A stretch of DNA of 64,000 nucleotides from Onchocerca lupi (lineage: Eukaryota > Nematoda > Chromadorea > Rhabditida > Onchocercidae). The notes under the pieces were generated by a model. It searched no databases. It saw only the letters and a program-made list of their open reading frames with translations, and was not told the DNA's origin. Positions 13,801 to 28,800 of the stretch are shown one piece after another (the first letter of the stretch is position 1; the number at the start of each line of letters is the position of its first letter). A program made the position numbers and the translations under genes. The DNA lies in assembly GCA_028564675.1 (NCBI GenBank), contig JAOVVO010000246.1:39813-103812 (forward strand), given 5' to 3'.

Positions 13801-16800
13801 GAAATAAATAAATTGCATGGATCGATTATACAAGATCAGCTGTCTTTGATGATCGGATCATGTGGATTAACAATTGGTTTATGTAAACCGATTGGGCAAA
13901 CAACCAGGTTTATTTTTTCATTTAAAAAAATACTTAAATTTAGAAATAAAATTTTTACAGTTAAGAATTTTACGCAATTATACTGATTCTAAAATAATTT
14001 CATTTGCAAAAAGTCACTTCGGCTTGTGATTTATAACTTCTAATCATTTTTTAAGCGTAGAATGGCCTTTTTTCGATGTCTTTGCACCTTGCATAACCTC
14101 TTGGATATATGCTATTGATCGCTTAAGCGAAAGTTTAGCAAAAAATATAGCAGCAGTGGATGAATGGATAGATTTTGCATTAATAAAACTGCTACTGGAA
14201 GTAATGGATTGCAATAATAGTCAGGTACGCAGTTTCGATTTTATAAGAAATAAAGAATTGTGTCATATTTATTTAATGTTTTTTGTTTATGCACCTTCTT
14301 ATGATTTATTTTTGAATAGTATTTTACTTCTATATTCAGTTTAGCAAGTGTAATGACTTTCTATTGTTTACAACAACAATTGTATTTTAGCTGTTTGTAT
14401 TTGAAAAAAGCTGTTTTGCGGATGTGCAACTGTATAATAAGGCTGCAGCTTCATGTCCTAGTTGTATGTTAGCGATAATTTTATTACGTTATGCTGCTCT
14501 GGAAGATCTCAATGATTACTGGCAACAAGTGGATTATTTGGAAATGAGGCATTATTTGAGCAAAACTCGAAGAAAACAAGCATTAATAGCTTTACTCAGT
14601 CATTGGCAAACTATTATTTGTTCACAAGTTAAAGTAATAGTTTCTTATTATGGATTTAATACTTCATGTAATTTACCTATAAGTTTTGGTTTGATTACTT
14701 TTCTATGGTTTGTTTTTTGAAAAACAAATTTCGAAAAATCAGGAGAAAACACTAGAAAGTATACCTAACCATTGGCAGACCATTATTTGCTTTCTTAATC
14801 TTTATTCCTCTACATATTCACTAGGCGATTTCGAAGTTTCGCCAACTGATGCTAAATCTTATTTGCTAATAGCCTATACTAAATGAACTTAATAGAAAAT
14901 TTGACGACTGATAATATGGAGTGTGTTCAGTATATTGCTCAAAATATGTGAACAATGCTGCTATTGATCTTATCGCGTTTGTTAACTGCAGATCTCAGAT
15001 ATTAAGTTGGCGCAGAGATATCTTAAACATCACCTGAAAAGTCCAACAAATTCACATGAAGTTCGTATAAATGTTGATTCAAATCAAATTAGTAATGTTA
15101 TTGATAAAAGTAGTGGCAACAGTAGTACCCGTTCAACTGTCGGATCTCATCAGAGTATGTTATTTTTAACACTAACACTTTTTTTAACACTTTTAACACT
15201 ATTTTTAATACTTTTTTTTAACACCTTTAACACTATTTTTAATACTTTTTTTTAAATGATCAATTATCATCAATATTGCTCTTTATTCCAACCGTGATGT
15301 TCTGATAAGTGTGGAATTGACAAATCTTCAAACATTTTCTGTAGGCGTTTAACAAGGAAAACTTACTCACTCACTTTGCTATTATACAAAGGGTAAGATA
15401 GGAAGCAATTAAATGAAGTGAAAATATTCCCTTTTCATTTTTAGTTAACTGTTTTATATAGATGTTTCATTGCTTTATTCATTTTCCTTTTTCATATAAA
15501 CTGCTTTCGTAATTCATTAATACCGAATTAAATAAATACTAATGTTTGAGGATTGTAAATACTAATATTTGAGGATATATTGTTTTATTGATTCTATCAA
15601 GTCTGAAAGATTGATTAGATGAAATGGATTTAAAAAAAAAGAAAAAATACTTCAGTGGATCTGTACCATTGGGTTTTGGCTAAGCATCGTGAACACAAAG
15701 AAGCGTCTACGCGAAATAAAACTGCCAGGAAGCTTCTGGATGATGCACCAATAAATGCGATGGAAATTGCTTTATCCGCTTTCTTTTGGAGTTTTTATGA
15801 GGTTTGTTAAATCATTTGTTCTAAAACCAGGTCTGTATACTTGCAATAGTAATAATTAGACATTGTTGAAAATTTCAAGCAGAGATTACAATGAAAATCT
15901 TCGAAGTTTCATGAATTATGTATTCTAATATATCTATTTTCATCTTTTGTTATCAAAGATAAATTTAAACACTACATAGCGATTTAAAGATTTGTGAATC
16001 ATCATTCTAAGTTGCTGGATAACGCTGTTCAATTGGGTTACTTATTTCATTTTATGATGAGGATAGGAATGAAGCCTGTGACATATCTTCATTTTAGTAG
16101 AGGAATTTTAATATTATATTAATCTATTTATATTTGTTAAGTTTACATTTGTTAAGTTGATCTATTTCAGGCACGTGAACTTGAGTCGTCAAATTCAAAT
16201 ATTCTGTTATCAATGGCTAACATTGATGCTAAGTTTTCGGTTGAATTTATATCGCTGAAGGTACTGAAAAAAATTTTCATATAATTAGCTAGAATAGTGA
16301 TATAAGTGATTTGTACCTTAAATTTTGCTTTTAAAATTCGCTGATTCGAATTGTAACGAAAATTTCAAGATTTTATTTATTTTTTTGTTTTGTAACTATA
16401 TTTACTAATAATGTAATGAATGTTTATCACTTCTATCTCGGTTTATTTCTCCAAATTATGGAAGAAATTAAGGAAATTTTAGATTGATTTGCTGTGAAAA
16501 TTTTTTGTTAATCCATTTAAATATGACATTAGTGCTTATCTGGCTAATATTGAATTCTTAACAGAAATAGCAAAAAAAAGGAAAAAAAATCTTTTTAAAA
16601 AAGTACCGTAAAGATTGATTGGTTCCTCTGATCATCAGTTTTGCGACAGTCTGAGAAATTCATAATTGCACTACAATTGGAGAGATTTTTATCAAAATAG
16701 GCACTTTTTTCTTTAACTAATCTTTGTTGAATACAGAGCTATTAGCAATAAGTCTTGACCTTTTTTTAGAAGTTCTTGGAAATTCCGTACGATATAAGAC

Positions 16801-19800
16801 TCTTTTTTATCGTGTGATTGAAAAATTTTAATTTGACGATTTTTTAGAGTGAAATATAAATTGGAAATTTAATGACAAAAACAACTGTGTGAAATTATTG
16901 TTATTGAAAAATAATATATTGTTTCAGGTTGATATACTAGAACCAAAAATGATTTCTGCATCAAATGTTAACTATTTATCAACAACAAGACACCACCTCC
17001 TACATCTGGATTCACTTGATATGATAGGAGAGATTCATACAGAATCGCGTTTTGATGAGCTTAAACTTAAACCCACGAGGTGTGTGAATTTCTTCTATGA
17101 AACAGAAGTGAAGTTTTTATTTTACAGAATGAATTTGCTCTGTAGATTAAACAATAGATCTCTAAATCTTTCTTTACTTATCCTACTTTTTCTTGAACGG
17201 AGAAAATTTATGTAGGTATTTCTTTTAAGCTTGTTGTTTGATTTCAGACAAATTATTCAATAAGTGGCTTATTTATCAAAAAAATTGGTTAATTCAAGAA
17301 ATAAAATAAAATTCCAACTTCCAGGATTTCTATATTTTTGTCGTACAATTCATCTGTGCAAAACATTCGTACTTTATTTCCCTTTGTGGCTGTCTGTCTT
17401 TTCAACGATCTTTGTCGTGTGATTCGCTCTTGTACCTCAGCTTTCGCACGTTTGAAGACGGCTAGAATAAATGATACATCAAAAGAAACGATATGCATTT
17501 CAAAATCTCCGTCAAATACCGTAGCTTCGGAGTTAGATATCACCAGTTCAACATATTGGTTACATAGTGTGATCGACAAATTACATGATTATTTTGGGTA
17601 ATTTAGCTTTGTCTTACAGTGTTATGAATTCATTTGATAGTTTGTTACCGGCATCAATTCATATTCTAACTTGTATCTCTTTTTTGTGGAATTTCAGTTC
17701 TCGGACCAAAATTACGCAATTCAGTGAGGAGTTCTTAGAAATAAAAGTGGATGGCAATGTGGATATTAAAGTTGCTGTTCTTGAAATGACGCTTACACAT
17801 TTGTATATTTCAGCGACACTGAAAAGGACACGAGTTGGTTTTAGAATAGAAAATTATGATTGTAAAAAAATTGTTAAAGTAACATTTATTTTCAAATTTT
17901 AACCTAATTTTTGAGTCATTGAAAAGTTTGAAATATTTCAGCTTGAACATATAAACCGGCGGGATAAGATAAAAGATAAAAAGATATTGGATGAATTGAA
18001 TGCGTCAATACAGCGTGCTAATCTCATTTTATCCGAATTTGTTATGGGTCACGATGCCAAGCATATCGTTAGCTTTTTGGTGAAAACAAGCTCTTTAAGA
18101 TTCGAAAGGTTTCGTATTTAATTAATTTTTTAGATTCATCCTTAAACTTACTAAAACTAAAGATGGTTGAAGAGATTAAGTTATAGGGAGAGATGTATTA
18201 ATGGATTAATGGGAAGACATATCAAGGTATTGATTGGTGATGTCGAAGGCGATACGCCTATTCATGCTCAGAATCTTCATGAAGTGGTCCTCAGGAATGT
18301 TTCGCAATTGAATGAACAAATGACTCGTCTGGAATACAACATTCCAACGGTATCATTGCATATCATGAATTTTCGAATATCAATTATTTGTTTGCCACTG
18401 CTCGTTATCCATGTATAAAACAAGTGGTTATGCCAAATGTGATTAGAAACTTTAAGCAGTAGCCCATTTTTTTATTGTTTTTCAAAAATTGGAATTTGAA
18501 AATTATTTCAGCCCATCGGTGAATATTCAGCTCATTTGCAACAACGACAGGGTGTAATGGTTGTAAATTTCGAGTTTTTAATAAGCAGCATTGAATTGTC
18601 TGCTCAGTTACTGCCTTCATTGAAGGTGAAGTATCGGCTTGATCAAGCGGAGAGTTGTGGAAATACGTTTGTTTTTGTTTTTTTTTTTTTTTTTTTTCAC
18701 AGTGGATATTATGCAAAATTTGGAAATCTCAGACTTGAGATTAATTCGCAACCAATTTTTTTTTTTTTTAATTTTCTAAATTTTAACTGAATTCCAGTGG
18801 ATCAGCATCGAAATTCACCGGCCGAATTAAAAGCCACGTTGTTCATTTCACTGTCATTGCACCATCCATTGACGAAAAACGAACATCGTCGTTGAATTCG
18901 GACACCTTTACGCTAGTACTTCCTCACATTTCCGCTGATGGTGCATATCGTATGGCTGGGAAAATTGAACATATTGATGAAATGGGGGACGAAAATTTGC
19001 TATTCAGGGAAGGAGGATACATCGATGTTGTTGTGACAGTCGGTAATACTTATAACTGCAATTTAACTAAAATACATTACCGAATGTTTGTAGTGTAACA
19101 GAATCACGAATAATTAAAATGTTCATTTATCTTTTTCTAGCTTTAAGGATATAGTAAATATACTTTTGATTATTGAAAAATATATAAATTATTAGTTGCA
19201 GTTCATTTTTTTCCAAATTTCAGGTAAATTAGAACATGTATTCACTACAGATTTGCTTAATCAAATTCTTTTTGCGGAACAGTGTTTCCGTACTGAACTA
19301 ATATCGCTGATCGATAGAATTATTGGCGATCGAACAGTTCGTCCATCAACACCTTCTGAACAAATCCCTTCACAAGATCCATTTTTATTTACTATTACAG
19401 TAAATTTCGATCTATGTTTCTGCATATTCACTATATTTCTATCACTTAATGATTTCTCTATTTTTTTCGTTAAAATAATGTTTGTATACGCTTGCATGAA
19501 TTAAATTAATAATTAATTACTTCAAAGGAAATAAGAAAGGCTATTTATTTCAATTTTATCTTTTTGAAGTCTTTTAATAGTCTAAATTGCAAATTGAATC
19601 TGAAAGGAGCACTAGAATTTCCTCTTTATCTTTATAATAGTTCTTGAATTTTCGGACTTTTCATTTAATCTCCTTGCAAATTGTTTAGTTCTAGTCGGTC
19701 AGTATGTGATATTTTTTCCTGGCTCCATGAATTTCTTGAATTTACGCTGCCCCTTGGTTTGGACATTGCCCAGACAGTCCCCTGCCAAGCTATGATGACT

Positions 19801-22800
19801 GTCCTGTTTAAATTTAGTAGGAGAAAATTCTCTAAATTCAGAATATAATGTATAATTTCCTGTTTATTTCTTTAAATATTTTGAATAATTGGGCAAAACG
19901 ATTTTTATACGCTATGTAATTTTAGCTACGCGGAGAGACAGCCCCTTGGCTTCAACTCACTGCTAGTACACCAACTTCAATTGCAGTCCGATTGACATTC
20001 GATAATATCACAGCCACTTTAACGAATCGTTGGAAAGAAAAAAGAATGGAGTCAAAGACGGTAAATTTCGGATGTCGTTGTAGGATTTTTTCTAGATTTT
20101 AGTTCTAGTTGAAACATTTAAAGAGAAATTGCTTCCTTTTTTATTTTTTCCAAGTGTTAGTGAGGAACCATAAATTTACTCAAGTCCTTCCTTTTAATAA
20201 ATGTTTAGAAAAGAATATATGGGAAAGCGGTGATTGGCGTGAGTACTAAACTTGGTCTTTTGGTTAAAACTGCTATGTTTGAAGAAATTGAAACTGAACT
20301 ACAAGAATTTGCAACATTTATGACACAGGTGAAATTTGTTTTTGCTTCAAATTTCAGATTCAAGGCGCACAAAATTTTGTTCATGAAATATGGCTAGATA
20401 TTTCACTGTGGTACTGACATGATCGTGCCTAGATATGTTCAAGTTTTATAAGACCATTACTTAGAATTTTAAACAGATTGGGATGATTTTATGTATAATT
20501 TATTAGTTTGTCTGCCAACTAAGTTCAGATGATTTTCATAGATAAGTTTAATGCTAAACTTCGGGCTTTAAACTTTATCCTTTTGAATACAAAAGTGGAT
20601 TGAAAGTTTAAAAATCTTTATTATTTTTCAATCAAATTAACATACTTTTATAAGTGAAATTTTGTAATTAAATGTGGATGCATATGCTAAAATTTAGATA
20701 ACTTTGCAAAATAAAAGCAGCAGCGTACCATCTGCATACAGTTACATTGTCACGGTAAATCGTCCTATTCTTCTCATTAAGTCGTCAGCAATCGATAAAG
20801 TAAGTTCTTTTATCAAGTAATTGCCATTATTGCTTGTTAACGAGCTTTTTATGTATAGGCAGATCTTATCCTTGCATAAAATTCCTGATTTTTTCTATGT
20901 CTTGTTACCCTTAGGTCACATATTTCATCCTATTATTTTAGGCAATTTTGTTATGGCTAAATTACAAAAATACTTACGACTTTTGGCATGAAGAACGAAA
21001 AAAAATGTTAAAATCATCGCGATCATTATCTGTTACTTCAGCTCATGTTTCAACACCTCTAGTAAGTCTTTTTTCACTTTAAGAAAAAATGAATAAGTTT
21101 CAAATTTTAAATAAAAACATAAAAAAAATAATCTTTTTCTGTTATTGGTATATTCTGACATAATTATTGATCGGATATAATTAAAGTAATTATGCATTGA
21201 TGGTTGAATTCATTTTTTATGATATAAATGATATCTTTAAAGTCCTATTTTAATTTGCTAAATTTACCATCCATTCTAGTAGATGGAGCAAGTTTTCAAT
21301 AATCCTGCTAGTATACCGTAGATTGAAGTGATATAAGTGATGTATTTCATCTAACCATTTATGTCCGATTTTGGCAATGGAATGCATCATGATCTGTAGA
21401 AAAATGAAGATGACAAATCGAAAAAAATTTTTTTATTATTTGCAAGCTCATTGGTAATTATTTTGTAGTAAATGTTAGCTATCACGCAAAAAGTTCTTAT
21501 TTATCATAATGAACTGCGTTAGATCGAATAAGTTCCCTGCGTTTCCTGCGATATAGCTTGAATAACTTCGACTGAATTATACGAAATTTTAAGCAGAGAT
21601 TTTTCAATAAATGTTGCAGAATGCAGAAACAGAAATGAATGTAAATTTGTCATTGAAAGTTACCAATGGTATCTATGTTTGTATGCCCTTATATAGTGCA
21701 GATCTGAGCGAGAATCTCTCTGCATTGCTTATCTCGCTGCAAAGTACGGATATCAACGTTTGCGTGAAGAAAGAATTGGCATGTCAAGCAACATTTCATA
21801 AATTTAAAGTCAAATTTATCGATAATTTTGATGATCAGGTGATTACCAGTTGCTGGTTTTTAATGTTTAATTTATTTCACTTCAAATTTAGCTTAGATAC
21901 ATGTTACTCTTTAAGATTTCAATTCCAAGAGAAATTTTAGGAATTTTCTCAGTTATTATGACTTGAATGTATTCTTTTTTACAGTTGATATACTGGATGT
22001 CGCGGAATCGTATCAGTTCAGCGTCCATTGTGGAAAAATTATGCTACAGTACAAAAAATTAAATTTTACAGACTCTGAACGATACTTGGATTGAGAACGA
22101 ACCTAGTGACCCGTCACGTTCAAATTATTTCTATTTTCCACAAGGTACTTATCAGTTTGTTTCACGTGCAACAACAGCTTCTGACCTATCCGAGAATGCC
22201 AAATGGACTTTGTCAATAAAATGGCAAATGTGTGGAGTGGTTATCGATCTTGATCAAGTAAGATAAGATTTTCTATTTCGACCTATTACAGATCAATTTA
22301 AATTTTAATTCAATTTGTTCTAATATATATTCAAATCCAAACATTGAAAATGAATAAAGAAATAGTCAAAATTTTCGGACGAATCTGGTAAATGTGTAGA
22401 ATATTTATATATTACGATTAAACAGCTTTTATAGCGCATCGGGAAACATGCGTCACTTCTAATTAGTACTTTCTCATCGCTTACATCCGATATGAATGAG
22501 GAAGATTGGGAAGAATTGGCGAATGAATCATCAGTCGTTTATGATGATGATGATGAACAAGATGCCGAGATTGATGCTACCGGTGAGCTTGGAAATCTTG
22601 CACAACCTGAAGAACGAATTCAATGGCTGGAGCGGAAAGTAAGTGCGAGTTTTATGCTTTTAGATTAACATTGAAATAAGCCCAAATACTGCATTAAATT
22701 GTACGAAAAAGTGTCGCAAAAGAGTCAAACAACTTCTAAGTGTTACTTTTCGAAAATCTTATCATTTGTACTATTAGAATCCTAGTTTCCTGTTTTTGTC

Positions 22801-25800
22801 CTCATATTTTTGAAGCTGGGCCATTAGAAAGTCTGAATTTATAGATGCATGAACAATCGGTTTTGGTAACCGACCTGATGCAATGTGGAGCATCGGAACC
22901 AGCTATTGAGAAGGAGAGGCGGACGTTGCGCAAACTGGAGTCAGCTCGGTTTAAGCAGTTTCGAAAATCGATAATTGAAAAGTTGAAACGCAATGCTATT
23001 CGCCAACGGAAAAAATTAATGGATCCGAAGAAGGTTGTTTTTGAGCAACTTTATTATGATGAATTTTATAGATTTTAAGTCTGAAACTACATCTTATGTT
23101 TGCATTTTATTATATTATTGCAAAATAAAAAGGTATTAACTTAATTCTTTATTTTTCAATTCTTCCAATTCTTCACTTTTACTTGAAACATAATTTTTAG
23201 CCTATCAGAAGTCATGAAACAAAGCAAGTGGGAAATATATTATCATCTGAACAGTCGGACGATCAATCACAAATATCTTCCGCTACGATAAAGAAAAATG
23301 TGTTGCTGGGTTTACAACTCAATGAGTTACCTAGAACTTCAGAAAGAGGATCGTCAAGCGGACGTTCATCGGAGAGTAATATTATGGCAAGTACGGTGGA
23401 CATGAATATCGATGTACAGGTAAGGTTTCATGTCTCCGCTGTTCATGAAAGTTCCAGATCTTGAAAGTGAACTTTGAAATATTTTCAGTAGCAAAGAGTT
23501 TTTTCAGAAGGACATAATTCGAATAGTATTATGTCTTTGATAATAATTCCAGGTGAGCATTGAATCTGGTTTATGTACTTTGCGAACATTGGGTAAACCA
23601 GAAGAAAGCACAGGTTTACTAACGAAACGTCCATCTGCACGAGATCTGAAATCAAAAATGGCGCAAACAAATGAATCCGTAGCAGTCACAAAACTTGCGA
23701 TTCCAAGGTTTGTTCAATTTTATTTAAAGAATTTCCGTTCAAATTTATTGACATATATATTAGTCATCTTGCTTGTTGATATCAGGCTTAAACAGAATGA
23801 AATTGCATAATTTGGACTCTTTATCGTTTATTAATTGTAATGGATCATTGAGATGGTCAATTCTGTTGTTTAATTGCAATTCTGTTGCGTAATTTTGGAA
23901 AGCAGTGCTTGCTCAAGCAATTATTAGAAGTCGTTTTCATTTAATAACATTGGATCAAAAATTATGAATTTGGACATGAATTAAGTGTTGGGTTTTCGTC
24001 ATTTTCTCCTTTGTTGCTTTTTCAGTGTTGACGTTAGAGCCTATTATACATCGCTTGATACAGGTCAGATACACAAACAAATACCGCATCATATCCAAAC
24101 TACATTTCCGTATAAATATGGAAGGTCCAGGTAAACTCTAGTATCAACTCTTATATTAACATGAAATTTAAAATTGAAAAATTGATGAGAAATTAGGATT
24201 TAATGAATCACGTATCTTAAAAAAATATGACTGTAAAGTCTAACTAATTGGCCTAAAATTTACTTTTTCAGTCCATGGCGTCGGCCAGCCTTTTATCTCG
24301 CAGTCGAGTTAGCAAGCATGCCTCAAGAATCTCTAATAACGCCACATATTGCCGATTTCCTGGAGCAGATGTTTGAAACAATTCCTGAAAATAGTGTAAA
24401 CTCATCGTTAAATGTAGGTTATCCATAGTTCTTGAAATTTATTGATTTCTTTTCGAGTTTCTTCCAAGAAAGGATTTTTTCAGCTAAAATTCCTTTTGTT
24501 CTTTTTTTATTCCTTCTTATTTCCATTATCATTTTTCTTAATTCAAAATTCTTTGCTCACTTCTAATTTTTTGGGTCTTTTAAATTCACTGCTAATTTCA
24601 ACATACTTAGAATCTCAAAAATTTAGCTTTCAAACATAGATCAGAATGAAATGATTGATTCTGATGTATCGATTGTTGAAATGGATACCTCTGTGATTCC
24701 TCTTGATGTTTTGTTCTATTTGACCGTACAGTCTTCTGCAGTTCGATTTGAAGGTCAACAGCAGGTAATCTGTTGTCTTTGCAATATTTTTTTCTCTCAA
24801 TATCCATATATAATTTTATTTAAAATGAATGAAGGAACAGCGTAGCATTGTATTTGCAACAAATACTTGTTGAACAGCTGAGTTTGTGGAATTGATTTGG
24901 CTAACAGTTGTCATTTTTCAGCATATTGATTTAGCAGTTTAATTGAATTATGAATTAAGTGAATTTATAAATAAGTAATTTGCATGTGGTCAGTGAAGTA
25001 GTTAAATGAACTCAGCGTGTTAGCTAATAAAATATGCAGAGAATAATTTGTTTGTGAAAACTTTCATTTTTAATGCATTTAAGCGTACGGCTGCAGCCGA
25101 TTGTTTGCTAAAACTTCCGTCACTTACGTTGATGGCATCAACAAGGCCGCACTGTGAAGGAACAACTAATAGTAGTGTTGCTGATACAGTTGGAAGTGGA
25201 ATACATGTTGCTGCAACATTAAGCGCTTTCTCGTTGAATATCTATAGTCCACATCAAGTAAATGTCATAAAAATTTAAAAATTTATAAATTTCATATGAA
25301 GAAAGGATTGTGGAAATAAATTCCAGGATATTAGACACCAGAAATGTCCTTATATAACTGTTCTTTGCATCTCATGCTGGTGCGTACTTGCATATGAGAC
25401 ATGTAGCACGCCAGCCGAAGGGAAAGGTTTTTTGATGCCGGATGCCCGGATTATCTGTTTCATTCTGTTAAGTTCGATGGTTTCTAGGATGATGGTGCTA
25501 TATAAACTAGGAAAGGGTTCCAAGACTTTATTGAAATATGTATTTATAGATCCTTTTCTGGATTATAGACTGACATAGTTTCCTGTCCATCAGATTTTAT
25601 ACTTAAGTTCAAATTAATAAATGTTCATTTGTTATGAACATTTATTAATTTGTCTCTTTTTTGTCTCAGTTTAGGTTGATGTGGATTTATAAGTAAATTT
25701 TATTTATATTACCACTTTTTTTGAATTTTATGACCAATAATATTAACGTTGAATATACAAACATTCAGGAAATTTTAGCGTTCAACTGCTCAAGATGCTC

Positions 25801-28800
25801 TTCTACTAACACTTGATCATTTATCAATCCTAGCTTCGAGAAGTAAGAACAGTCGTCTGGAATCGGACAACAAAGTTCAGGTGATCATAATCATTGGGAA
25901 AAAGATTTGTGATGTGGGTTTAAAATCGAAAGAAAAGAGGGAAGTCAAAATTGTTTAATTTTTATAGTTTGTATTAACTGCAAATATTGGATCAGCTAAT
26001 TTCAATTATGATATGCGTCGCCTTGCGGAGCTGATTTCCTTTCCGAAACCCTGGTATCGGCATGCTATTGTACGTAGATTGTTTTTCGGAGATCATTCTG
26101 TGAAAACTCCTACTCATGGTACTGAGACTTCGTTTGTGATGAATCATGCACAATCGAGATCACTTTCCAATAAGTTAGTTTCTTCTGTTATTTGAAATTG
26201 AGTTTTTCACTAGTTTAAATTAAATTGTCAAGTTTGAAAACTAAGTTGCTTTTTTAAATTAAAATTTATGAAATAAGCTTTACGATGTAATATCTTTACA
26301 GCATTATCACTCTTTGTCTGTTTTTTGATCCTGTTTTCCCATAACCAAGAAATTCTACATTATGACTCGTCACAGGATTTCAGTGATTGCAGAGTTTCAT
26401 CAACGCAAGAGATCCTGAAGAAAAAGGAATGGAGCGCTATTGTAATATGTGGTATCGAATGGAAGGAGTTCAATATTAGTGCACAAATGGCTAATACTAT
26501 GGGAAATACAAAATTGATTTTACGAGAAGGTGTTTTACGTGGTTACTGTCAGGCAATAGTTTAAAACATTTCCTTATGTCAAGAATCATTTGGTGTCACC
26601 CTATTTTGCATAGTAATTATACATTTAGACATGGCCTTGATCGATTTTGCTTAAAGGAGAGGTAGATTTAATGCCAATAGAAAACCAATTTTTTATACTT
26701 AATCAATAATTTACCAGTTAAAAAATTGTGTATGTATATCTGATTACGAAATAAATTATTTTCTAACTTTTCGTAATTTATTTTAAAGATATTATTATTT
26801 TTAGCTTAATTCAAAACAAGATAGGACAATTTCCATCAATTTTGGTTTGGAATCAGCCATATTATCAGCATATGGAGGTGTAATATCAGGCGAAATTGCT
26901 ATCACATCTTTGCACATTGCATGCGAAAACCAGATAGCTGCTTTGGTAGGTCTTCATGGACTGGAGATTGCTTTGATCATCACAGGTGCTAGGGTGTAAA
27001 ATTATCTCTTTTTCTTTTATTTGATTGAAAAAAAATATTCATCTGTGTTGTAATGTTCTATAAATGTTTGTTTATTATTTTTTTATAATTTTGTAATTAA
27101 TTAAAATTTTGCAACTTTATTTTACAGAAACCACCTCGAAATCATGCAAAGTTAGATTTGAAGGAAGTTCAAAGTCGAATCGAATGGATGAGTCGACCAA
27201 TATTCATTGCAAAGTGCGAAAAGCCATCAGTCACTTTTTTGGATGAGTGGATATCTATTTTTGACGATGCAGGCGAGGTCAATTAGGCTTTTGTTGTAAC
27301 ACTTATTTTAAGTTGAATTCACAGCTTTTTTTTAAAACAATTCCGCGTACATTTTGGATCTGTAGTTAAAGTAAAGTAAAATATCATCAAAAAGAGTGAT
27401 ATAACATGGAAAATATTTAAGGTTCTGAAAGCATCAGTTGCTGTCAACATTACCTGTTCCTGGTCAGATTTGCAACTGATTATAACAAAAGTAACGGTGA
27501 ATGATCTCATAAAAATCGCTCAAAAATTGCAATCATTCTTTCAGGTTCAAAATTTTTTCCATCATTCTTGTATTTAAAATATCCATCTTTTGTAAATATC
27601 TTTTAAAAAACGATTTTTAATTTTGCTACAGAAAAAAATTGAAGAATGCTAAGATAATTTAATTACTTAAAAATGAATTTAAACACAGTTAAATAAATCT
27701 AATTTTTTGATTATATTAAATTTGAAATGACTTAGTTACGTTAGTTAATAAATACATGTTAGTTAATATATTAGTTACGTTAGTTAATAAATACATGTTT
27801 CAACAATACAGGAACAACTAACGAACAGTCGAATGGTGTGGGGAATTGGAAGTTCTGTGATAGTGGATGAATCGTCTTCAAAAGTTGACGACAAGATAAA
27901 TTTCACCAAATATCATCATTGGCAATCAGTTCTTGATATGCTAACTCATATTCAAGCACGACAGAAACTTTTACCAATGCCGAAAACTTCTGATGGTGTG
28001 ACCATTGTGGGTGGCGTATTGGAGCTATCTGGACAAAGTTTATCTTTAGCTTGCATGCATGGAGAAATGAACGCGAATAGGTAAGTCTTATTATCGGCAA
28101 ATTCAATAGTCCATGGATTTTGCAATTAGGAAGGAATTTAAGTTTTAATTATCTAATTGGATATTTTATTTTCTTGATTTTCCTGGCTTCCGCATTCCAT
28201 CGGTACAATTTCATCTTTATCATTTCATTTTTGTTATTCTGCTGCTATTAATAAACTTTTAGTTGGGCGCTGTTCCATATGCGCCAACCAACAATTATAT
28301 TTGAACCAGAAGCACGATACATTTTTGTTAGTAGTAATCGAGATGTCGGCGTATCAATTGCTCAACGACTTAACATCAGACTCGGTGATATGGCATATCA
28401 ACATGGAGATACCGAATGTATGGCTGTTGTATGCCGTGTCCAGGTTAGTTTAGTGATTGCTTTTTCTGAGAATAATGTTGTCCCTACGCTTTTTTCTGAA
28501 AATAATATTGTCCTTATTCGAGGAATGCGATTTGATAATCTGCTTTTTGAGATTACAATTGTTTGACAAATACCGTTTTTCATATTTTCTGTTCTTTAAA
28601 TCTATTTTTTCCGTGTAGGGATAGTTTATGTTTAATATGTTTATTACTTTCATGCATTTCAGTGTAAAACTTTAGTCTGAGCACTATTTGAGGCAGTTAT
28701 TGATTGGTATCAGTTATGATAAAATGTAAACGAAATTTTTCATATTAGGATGTTATGATAAAAGTAAATTTCTATTCTATGAATTGGTTTTACATTCTGT

